Made by a program: the position numbers and the translations under genes. Positions 56,641 through 64,000 of a DNA stretch of 64,000 nt are shown here, one piece after another (the first letter of the stretch is position 1; each line of letters starts with the position of its first letter). Source of the stretch: Eukaryota sp. TZLM1-RC (taxonomy: Eukaryota > Metamonada: BaSk clade). Below the pieces are notes generated by a model, which was not told the origin of the DNA, did no database searches, and was given only the letters and a program-made list of their open reading frames with translations. The stretch covers positions 124,001-188,000 of the forward strand of contig JAUPSS010000011.1 in the NCBI GenBank assembly GCA_040285825.1, in the 5' to 3' direction.

Positions 56641-56711
56641 TTCCAATAATGCAAACAAGATTACTATAAACAACAACAACAACGCAAAACAATATTCTAA
56701 ATAAGTGATCA

Positions 56712-57974
56712 CTAACAGAATGAAGGTAGATTCTCACTATTTACGGGTTCATGAGCACGTACATTGTGAAACTCAGTAATACTTGAAAGTATTGAATTAA
56801 AATAACGTGGTAGAGCCTTACAGAGTGAGAAAACAATTCTGTTCTTCCAAATAAGTTGATCAAAAGAACGTCCTGAGTCTTTTAAGAAACTGCCTAAATC
56901 ATTCAAGAAAGATAGTCCTTCCCTGCCTAAAGGTACAAAAATAGAAATTCCAAATGGAACAAAAACGATGTTTCTGCCACGTTGTTTGTTCAAACGTACA
57001 AGTAAATCATTATACTTCGAGTGCTTGCTCCTTTTTGCATTCTTGAGGGTTGATTCAATATCCGAAGACGAAGACAACTTCCAAGGAGAAACAGTTGTAC
57101 AATCAATAATTAATTCCTGGCCGCTATGCCAAGCACATTGAATGTCACCTCTTTTTTGACTTTGAGCAAGCTGCATTTCATGAAAAACTGGTTCCAGTCG
57201 TACTGGATGATGGGCACTCTTCAACAAATCATAGATGTAATCGCAAACGGCATTGTGAATTATCGATCTCTTCTGAGTGAACTTCCTACAAGATAAGACA
57301 TGAGTATAGGAAGCAACTGCTCCACATTTACAACGAATATTTGTTAAACACTGAGGGGGAGGTAAGTTCAAACGTAGTCTCATAATTGTTGAAATCTGGG
57401 AATCGGAAAGCAACAGACCAAAACGGTGAGGTACTTGGGTTATTAAACAAGATGCACTGTTGATTAAAGAACCCTTATCGCAAAGAGAGGATAGAAATGT
57501 TGCAAAGGAAGAATCACCTGAATTGTTAGCCAAGCTAATTTGTTCTTCTAGTAATTCAACTTCGAGAGCATTAATTAACTTCTTTTGCAGTTGAGGGACA
57601 GTTCTCAAAAAATTACTTAAATCTTTAACTTCAACAGAGGCACGATCAACTGAAGAAGCAAACATTGAAAACCAGAGTTTATCAGAGCAGTTATCAAGGA
57701 ATATTTTGACAAAGAAAGCAGCACTTGAGTTAGAATTAGTGACAAAATCAATCCAGCTATTAGGGAATCATACAGATAATTCAAACAAGAAATTCTTAAT
57801 GCCTCCCAAGAATGCAGCATTTGTCAAGATGGATGAACGAGTCAAACCAACACCACCATACGAAGGTGACCTGAAACAGTGAAGCGGAATATCCTTAATG
57901 TTCTTAACACTGAGTAAGTCAGCCAAAAAGTTGGATCTTCGAGACAAAAACAATTTGATTTCAGGTGTGGTCAA
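56712..57974 (-). mobile_element. Best-preserved LINE C-terminal region
   Basis: The longest intact LINE frame here (317 residues, 57665-56712) plus an upstream overlapping frame (57974-57768, with GGVGLTRSSILTNAAFLGGI). It shows a zinc knuckle CKCGAVASYTHVLSC, HNAVCDYIYDLL, then the restriction-like endonuclease KRGDIQCAWHSGQELIIDC and the C-terminal motifs FVPFGISIFVPLG and NRIVFSLCKALPRYF. The layout of zinc knuckle then PD-(D/E)XK-like endonuclease is that of the R2/R4/NeSL/CRE group of LINEs, which insert at specific sites; the clade is not resolved. The reverse transcriptase itself is not present in the window. Confidence 0.78.
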
Positions 57975-58084
57975 ATCTGGTGGAATAGAGCGAATCAGGT
58001 GATTTACTTTAAAACTGAAGCGTAACCTATCTACATGGAACTTTATGTTTTTTCAACGGCAAAGCCTGAATTTCATCCAACTTA

Positions 58085-58770
58085 GCAGATACATTTTCAA
58101 TTTCACAAAAGAAATGTAAACGTGGTGCTTATGGTTCTGTTAATCACGTTATTTCCTGCAGCGTATTCACTCAAAAAAGATCAATATCCACAATACTGTT
58201 CGTGATTGTATTTATGATCTGTTAAAATGTACTCATCATGCAATTCGTTTAGAACCACTGTTTGATGAATTGAATTTCAGTTTGAGCCAAAAATGAGGTG
58301 AAATTCAATGTGCATGGTATGATGGAACTGAACAAATTATCGAATGTATTACAGTATCTCCATGGAAAAGGAGTTCCAATTCTGAAATTCAACACCTACT
58401 CACATTTGCAGAGCTTTTCCAGAAATTAAAATACGAAGTCCTTCTTCAACGTATCAATGGAGCAAGAGGCAGAAACATCAAATTTGTCCCAATTGACATT
58501 TGTTTTGACACTTGGATGTGTAGGTCTCATGATGATTTAGCAAAACTTAAAGAAGGTGGTCGTACGTTTCATATTCTAATTTGGAAGAACATAATCGTAT
58601 TTTCGTCATTGAAAGCTTTTCCTCGTTATATTAACTTCATTTTGAATAACCTTACGGAGTTTTTTAACAAGCGAATGCTATTCAAGTGAATAACGCAAAT
58701 CTCCCGTCATTCAAGTAATGGGGTTTTAGTAGGTGAAAGTTTTAGTTAAGGTTTTTGGTTGAGTTCTAAA
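58085..58770 (+). mobile_element. LINE 3' fragment (empty-site copy)
   Basis: Encodes NIHNTVRDCIYDLLKCTHHA, then a TGA and GEIQCAWYDGTEQIIECIT, then GRNIKFVPIDI and NIIVFSSLKAFPRYINFI. It is the closest relative of the minus-strand LINE at 40921-42970 and lacks the LTR insertion. Confidence 0.75.
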
Positions 58771-58946
58771 ATGTATCTGTTCCAGGGATAAATTCTTTTC
58801 AACAATTAGCTATTTTCTATCAAATTCTTCCCACCTCAAATCACTTCTCACAAACTTTTATTGTAATTAAATTTAAAGTCACCCTTTTACTTGTTACGAT
58901 TCATCGAAGGTAAACATACCCATATATAGAACCCATATCTACCTTC

Positions 58947-59245
58947 ATGGGGGTTATTATCCCTCGAAATAGACTTGTTCACTGCTTTTTGATTACTAGG
59001 TACGTTATGAAGTTTGTTCCTTGCTCCTCGTCTGAACGTACAATTCTTAATTCACTGAACCATCCTAATGTTATATCTGTTATTGATTCTGTTATTGAAC
59101 GTAGTCATAGTTTTATTGTTTTCCCTTATGTAAATCACTTTATACCAATTTTCAGTTATTCTTTCGCTTCATTTATGCCTCATCTCAAGAGGTTGTTCAG
59201 TTGCTATTTCACTACCTCTCTTCCTTTCAAGCACTTCACCTTTGA
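58947..59245 (+). pseudogene. Truncated protein kinase (CDC7-like N-lobe)
   Basis: YVMKFVPCSSSERTILNSLN, HPNVISVIDSVIERSHSFIV and FPY, then a 26-nt intron (59130-59155) and LFFRFIYASSQEVVQLLFHY up to QALHL and a stop at 59245. This covers the beta3 lysine, helix C, the hinge and helices D-E of a kinase, ending just before the HRD catalytic loop. No glycine-rich loop is found upstream, although a tttttgattactag 3' splice site precedes it. The spacing recalls CDC7-type kinases. With no HRD or DFG it cannot be active. Confidence 0.6.
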
Positions 59246-59337
59246 ATCAGAGGAACACAAATTATTAAAATGCTAATTTTCGTAAGTGATGATGATGAAC
59301 ACTCTCGACAACGATTGAAGTAACACAAAAATGGCAC

Positions 59338-59405
59338 CAATGCCGCCAATGATGATGTTGGGGAAATCAACAAATGCCACCAATGATGATGTTGGAGAAA
59401 TCGAC
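59338..59405 (+). repeat. Two-unit tandem repeat
   Basis: About 34 bp (aatgccRccaatgatgatgttggRgaaatc) twice, just before the C2-domain gene. It makes alternative starts possible. Confidence 0.7.
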
Positions 59406-59499
59406 TTTTGCCATTCAAGAATTCATTGGCTTACTTCCTCGTGTCACTTCTCTTCACTTCTTCATTGGAAACGAAAGTTTAGAAGAGGCCTCAATCAAG

Positions 59500-60562
59500 A
59501 TGAATTCCCGTGAATCCCCTCTCAAATTCAAGGTCTATGTGTCTGACATTCGTGTCAGTGACCTTCCTGTATTTGATCCCAAGGATGGTGCACCCGACCC
59601 CTACGTCGTCTTTAACTTTGACTCCGCACAATTCAGAACTCCCCACGTCAAGGTGTGCCCTATCACATGTTGTTTTATCTCAGGGTAGTTGTAACCCTGT
59701 TTTTCCCGAGTGGAATGCAGAAACTACTATTGAGTGTGCCAGCCATGATCTCCTTGTTTCTCGTCAGTTATCTATTGAAGTCTGGAACAAAAAGTCGTTT
59801 TCGAAGGATGCCCTATTATGCTACGCTGTCATCGACTATAAGAGTTTAGCTCTGGGCCCAACTGCCAACAGTTTATCACTGTGTCTCGCCGATAACCCAT
59901 CTGTTCTCGCTGGACATATTTCATTCAACATCAAGTTTGAAGAAACTGAAGACTCTCTTTTTGAGTTCTCCAAGGTTTCCATCAAGATTGGAAAACTCAC
60001 TGGATTTGAACCAAGGTGTGTTCCATTTGCTTCAAACCTTTCTCACCTTAGGTACAATATATCAGCTAAATGGATGCTAGAGCACAAGGACCTGAACATG
60101 AGACCTGGTAACTTCCACAAATACACTTGTGGTCTTTTGCTTCCCTCTACGAAAAGCAGAACTTTTAGAAACACATCAATAGCTTCCTTTGATAATATTC
60201 CCGGTAATCTCAGGTTCAACGAGTGTTCAATGGCATCGTATGTACGCCACAACATGATGGTTAAGATCATGCATAGAACTATTGTTGGTCTTCCTCGTTG
60301 CCTTGGTGTCGCTAAGATCGACTTGGAAAAACACATTCCCAAGATGGATAGAACATTTAGTCTCTCTTCAAAGATTGTTTGCTCAAGAACTGGTGATGAT
60401 ATTGGAACTATTTCATTTACTGTTAACCCAGTCCAGTTTCCGATCTACGCTCAATTAGTTGACGGTGTTCGTAATGTACATGGAGTTTGGGGAAAGCAAA
60501 TTTCTAGCCAATTGGAGAAACCTTACAATTATCAAGGAACAAAACCGAAACAAAGGAGATAA
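59500..60562 (+). CDS. Double C2-domain protein
   Basis: Exons 59500-59652 and 59684-60562 flank a 31-nt intron; splicing turns FRTPHVK into GSCNPVFPEWN with the canonical C2 NPxW turn. A second intron of 36 nt (60016-60051, gtgtgttcc...cacctta-g) is likely; being a multiple of three it does not break the frame. C2-A has DGAPDPYVVFNFD and LLCYAVIDYKSL. A second C2-like region covers about residues 160-330 (VSIKIGKLTGFEP, RCLGVAKIDLEKH). C2 domains bind phospholipids, often with calcium. There is no transmembrane segment, so a peripheral membrane or vesicle role is likely. The start was set at MNSRESPLKFK; an in-frame ATG at 59374 would add 42 residues. Confidence 0.75.
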
Positions 60563-60812
60563 TTTGGAAGATTGTTGTACAGATTGAAATATAAATTGTT
60601 TTTTTGACTTAATTGATTGTGTATTGTAACATTATTTTCTTTGTATTTCCTATTTCATATTGATGTATAGATGGCATCTAATTTCTGTGTTTTGAGAGAT
60701 CTAAGGTTTTTGGATGCTGATTTTTAAGTTTTTTAATAAATAGATACTTTTTGAAAAATGTAGATAACATTTTTTGTAATTGTAAATTTTGCAAAATGGA
60801 TTTTGAAAAACG

Positions 60813-60883
60813 GCCGGTACCGGGATTTGAACCCGGGACCTCTCGCACCCAAAGCGAGAATCATACGACTAGACCATACCGGC
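60813..60883 (-). tRNA. tRNA-Pro (anticodon UGG)
   Basis: The 71-nt reverse complement folds as a tRNA. The acceptor stem gccggta/taccggc pairs 7 of 7. The D arm is ggtctagtcgtatgat, the anticodon stem-loop tctcgctttgggtgcgaga has anticodon TGG, and the T arm is cccgggttcaaatcccgg. Its sequence is close to other eukaryotic tRNA-Pro genes. Internal A and B boxes are present; no intron. CCA is not encoded. Confidence 0.97.
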
Positions 60884-61194
60884 GGAATGGTATGGAATGA
60901 AGTCACAAAACTTTCATTTTATCAATCAAACAAATTGACCAAACAAAGTGGTGATCAAAAATTTGGCGATTTTTTGAGGTTTTGGCAAAATATTTATTGG
61001 TCAATATTGAAAAACTTGAGGTTTTATTCAATTATTCTTTCTCAAATGGTACAGTAGTTGAGCCACTTGCCTTAAACTGTTTACCTTTACATCATGATGA
61101 TACAAAAAGCAAACCATAGAAAGTAAATTGTTACTGAAAGTAGTGCATCTTCACTTATATAAACCAAAATAAAATTCTGTCTCAGATTCGAAAT

Positions 61195-61440
61195 TATTTA
61201 ATCACAAAAAATTCCAGACCAATCTCTTTTTAATTTGCAATTTTGCTGTGAAAACTGCAGCAAAAATTGTCAAAGATTTTTGGAAGCTGGTATTCTTATG
61301 TTAGACTTGGCTTGGCTAAGAAAAAGAATCGACCTATTTGCAAATTTTTTACAAGGTATGGGCGATAGTACATCTTCTGTCTTAGTATCAACCATTCTCC
61401 ATGTCTTTGGCTCTCTCTTAACTGATTCTGCCTAGATTCT
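61195..61440 (+). mobile_element. LINE fragment
   Basis: Close match to 33050-33285 (QFCCENCSKNCQRFLEAGIL and MLDLAWLRKRIDLFANFLQG in the better-kept copy). Ends in a stop at 61435. Confidence 0.65.
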
Positions 61441-62186
61441 TTAGATTTTCCAAGAACAACTAACAATTCTAGAAAAGAACATAAGAAGATAGAATTGTCA
61501 TTTGATGAATTGCAAGCACAATTAAGCGAATCTTCGTCAAAATGAACGACGTTTTCATCCTTCTATATGTAATGTAGGATTGTTAAGGATTGGGTCATTA
61601 AAATTATGTCACATTCAAAAATGCAAAGATTCGTCTATAGTAGAAAGTTGGAATCTCGACTGGTGAATACACTCATCAAGACTTATGGTGCGCCTGAAGA
61701 TAAAGCCATTTTTGCATAAGATAATGGAAGAAAAACAAAGTTTGAAACATCACTGCAGTACGCAAGTGTTGACTGGCGTCCATTCTTCAAGAGGTTTGTA
61801 TACATTGTATTACTTTCAAATGTAGAGCAAGCATCCTCAATATGTTCAAATTGTCAAGACAAATATCCACGTTCCTGGTGATACAAAATCCAAGACCGTG
61901 GAAAAATGATGAAAAGAATTGTTGGGGGTTATTAACAAGTTAGTCTTTACTTTTTCTAAGCGGTAGAGATGGAAAACCACGTTTTTCCAACAGGATTTAC
62001 ATTGTATGTATTAACCTTGGGAAAATAGTTGATGATGTATTGAAAGGAGGGGAGATCAGATTAATGTATAGCTATAAATATAATGTAAGAATACAATATT
62101 GTCAATTTAGTCTCTCGTCCAAAAGGAAAAAGGTGTCTGCCTTGAGTGATCCTATCCTATATCATCTCAGCTTGTGGTCTTAGCAC
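61441..62186. other. Intergenic, no gene seen
   Basis: AT-rich, with the RFC promoter presumably in the last 100 bp. No supported feature. Confidence 0.4.
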
Positions 62187-63188
62187 ATGTCCATCTCTTC
62201 CTCTACGAAACTTCCTTGGATAGAAAAGTACCGTCCAAAAACATTAGATGATGTCATTGCTCATACAGACATTCTTTCAACACTCAAACATCTACTATCA
62301 CAGAATCGTCTACCACATCTTCTTTTCTACGGGCCTCCAGGTACGGGCAAGACATCAACCATTCTAGCCATTGCAAAAGACATGTACAAGGAGAATTTCT
62401 CTCGAATGACTCTGGAACTCAATGCTTCTGACGAGAGGGGCATAGACGTCGTACGTGAACGTATTAAAGACTTTGCCGCAACAGGGGTTCTGTTTTCAAA
62501 AGGATATAAGCTCATTATACTTGACGAAGCTGATCAAATGACCAATGCTGCTCAGTCTGCTCTTCGTAGAATTATAGAAAAGTACACCAATAACGCACGG
62601 TTTTGTCTTATTTGCAATAATGTTAATAAAATCATTCCTGCAATCCAATCACGTTGTACACGTTTCCGTTTTGGTCCACTTCCGATCGACTCGGTTAGAA
62701 ACTGTTTGGATTCCATTATTGAAAAAGAAAACATCAAGGCAGATGTAGCTGGTAAAGATGCCCTTCTCACACTTTCCAATGGTGATATGCGAAGAGTCTT
62801 GAATATTCTTCACTCTACCTACTTGACTTTTAAGGAAGTCACGTCAGCCAATGTGTATGCAACTACTGGACAGCCGAGTCCTTACTTAGTCAAACGAATT
62901 GTATCTGTTTTGTTGGAAAAAGATTTAAGTGAAATTGTAAATGAAATCAATAATTGTAGGCTAGAAAAAGGAATCTCTTTGTTGGACTTGGTTTATAGCA
63001 TTCATGATTCTGTTGTTGACCAAGATTGGCCTGTTAAAGTGAAATCAATGCTGTTATTAGAATTGGGCAAATTAGAAGAAAGGTTAAATCATGGTGCTGG
63101 AGAAGGGGTGCAAACAGCCGCTTTGGCTGGGGTGTTTATCATAGCAAGAGAGTTGGTGAGTAGTGAAATGGACAAGATGGAGAGTTGA
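62187..63188 (+). CDS. RFC5: Replication factor C small subunit (RFC5/yeast Rfc3-like)
   Basis: 333 residues without introns. LPWIEKYRPKTLDDVIAH is the RFC box, Walker A is GPPGTGKT (49-56), then LELNASDERGIDVVRERIK, Walker B LDEAD (112-116), sensor 1 with LICNN, and the SRC arginine-finger motif (155-157). GDMRRVLNIL is sensor 2. The C-terminal collar domain is complete. RFC opens and loads the PCNA ring at primer ends. The N-terminal wording (PWIEKYRP, DILSTLKHL) and the SRCTRFRFGPL segment fit human RFC5/yeast Rfc3 best. ATG at 62187 is the first in frame. Confidence 0.95.
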   Translation: MSISSSTKLPWIEKYRPKTLDDVIAHTDILSTLKHLLSQNRLPHLLFYGPPGTGKTSTILAIAKDMYKENFSRMTLELNASDERGIDVVRERIKDFAATGVLFSKGYKLIILDEADQMTNAAQSALRRIIEKYTNNARFCLICNNVNKIIPAIQSRCTRFRFGPLPIDSVRNCLDSIIEKENIKADVAGKDALLTLSNGDMRRVLNILHSTYLTFKEVTSANVYATTGQPSPYLVKRIVSVLLEKDLSEIVNEINNCRLEKGISLLDLVYSIHDSVVDQDWPVKVKSMLLLELGKLEERLNHGAGEGVQTAALAGVFIIARELVSSEMDKMES

Positions 63189-63754
63189 TTCAATAAATTT
63201 TATTTATCCTTTCACTAATGATTCAGTATTAAATTACACCAAAAGAACACTTCCTACTGTATTATTGTATTGTGTTTTGTGATTCTTTGATGAGGCAATA
63301 AGCACAAGGTGGTTTGAGAGGTAAATCTAGGGTCAAGAGAATAGGTTTGTGGGCTGAGCAATTGTGATGTTCTCCTTTATTCTCTTTCATTTCGACCAAA
63401 AAACTTAAAAGGAAAAACTTAATGCTCGTGCTGGTTTAGTAATAGTGAAGCTTGTCTGGAAGATATTGAATTCTAGATAGATTTTTCTTATCTCAATAAA
63501 TATTGATAGTAAAAAAAATTTCGACCATTAGAGGCCAATCTCTTTTTGTTACACATACTAAATTTTCGAAGATTACCCAAACTTCACAAGTGCAATATTT
63601 GTATCAATTGAAAAAACAAAACAAAGCATATTTTCGCTCTATACGCCAAGTACTTGACCAGTTGAACCTTTTTGTGTGATGAATGTTTAAATAACTTTAA
63701 TATGAATATAAATGTTAACTATTGATCAAACTTTGTGTATAACAACTGAATCCA
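63189..63754. other. Intergenic with LINE tail fragment
   Basis: Bases about 63425-63490 match the 3' end of the LINE at 47600-47660 (ggtttagtaatagtga, gaagatattgaattctagataga). Otherwise nothing seen. Confidence 0.5.
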
Positions 63755-64000
63755 ATGGACCTCTCTACTCTAAATTTTGCTCCTCAAACTCTCGAGGCAC
63801 TGTCCAATGCTGGTTTCAAAAATTCGTCTGACCTTCTTGGTGTGTCTATCATTGACCTTATAAAGAAGACAAGTTTAGATGAAAATGAAGCCCTCACTGT
63901 TGTACATTCAATACGTCCTTTTCATGATTCATCAACTACTTTTCGTGGCATTTCTGCTCTGGAACTTCTTTCTACTTCCTCTCCTAACCCCGTTATTTCA
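63755..64000 (+). CDS. RAD51-family recombinase, N-terminal part (RAD51C-like)
   Basis: ATG at 63755 opens a frame that runs off the window (82 codons). It reads as the helix-hairpin-helix N-domain of RAD51 paralogs: TLEALSNAGFKNSSDLLGVS, DLIKKTSLDENEAL, then the linker ISALELLSTSSPNPVIS that precedes the ATPase core (TALELL in other members). RAD51C is the nearest by wording, but without the Walker motifs the paralog is uncertain. It acts in homologous recombination, close to the RFC5-like gene. Confidence 0.65.
   Translation, partial: MDLSTLNFAPQTLEALSNAGFKNSSDLLGVSIIDLIKKTSLDENEALTVVHSIRPFHDSSTTFRGISALELLSTSSPNPVIS

Noticed and set aside
60803-61057. 84-codon ORF (GRYRDLNPGPLAPKARIIRL...)
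   Set aside because: Its first third is the translated complement of the tRNA-Pro gene; no independent coding evidence.

Overview
The window is nuclear DNA from an AT-rich, gene-dense microbial eukaryote. Eukaryotic hallmarks are a tRNA-Pro(UGG), ESCRT-III CHMP2, YIPF-type and Ras-type trafficking genes, an RFC small subunit, MLH3-like and RAD51-like repair genes, and ribosomal stalk protein P0. Most genes have no intron. Where introns occur they are tiny: about a dozen can be placed by protein continuity, all 26-36 nt, with GTATG/GTGTG/GTTTG-type donors and TAG/CAG acceptors. TAA, TAG and TGA all end recognisable genes, so the code looks standard. I cannot name the species from sequence alone; the compact genes, paired cathepsin B genes and heavy load of decayed retroelements fit a free-living or parasitic protist.

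Layout. 0-2.5 kb: 3' part of an FG-GAP membrane protein and an EF-hand protein. 2.5-5 kb: a decayed Fanzor-type RuvC nuclease. 5-8 kb: CHMP2 divergent from a coiled-coil/CH-domain protein. 8-14.5 kb: two cathepsin B genes with identical coding sequence around two LINE relics. 14.5-19.5 kb: transposase relics (hAT, IS630/Tc1-like) and two orphan ORFs. 19.5-26.2 kb: a nearly complete Fanzor nuclease, a Ras-like GTPase, a YIPF-like protein, then a second Fanzor copy with broken N-terminal half. 26-40 kb: G-patch protein, HAD hydrolase, DNA-methyltransferase relic, MLH3-like, BTB protein, ribosomal P0. 40-59 kb: a transposon-rich block holding a 990-bp LTR element nested in a LINE, a five-intron multi-pass membrane protein gene, a 6.2-kb Ty3-type retrotransposon with 79-bp LTRs, and many fragments of LINEs with a restriction-like endonuclease. 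59-64 kb: C2-domain protein, tRNA-Pro, RFC5-like clamp-loader subunit and the start of a RAD51-family gene.

The most notable content is the set of three divergent Fanzor (eukaryotic TnpB-like, RNA-guided nuclease family) loci at different stages of decay. The copy at 19.5-21.5 kb keeps all three RuvC acidic residues and has an N-terminal zinc knuckle in a neighbouring frame. The window also shows its own insertion history: an empty-site copy of a LINE proves the 4-bp target duplication of the small LTR element, and two LTR elements share an 11-nt motif right after their 5' LTR. Unusual host genes include a P0 without its acidic C-terminal tail, an MLH3 homolog whose N-terminal ATPase motifs are not recognisable, and a Ras-like GTPase with Met at the switch-II glutamine position.
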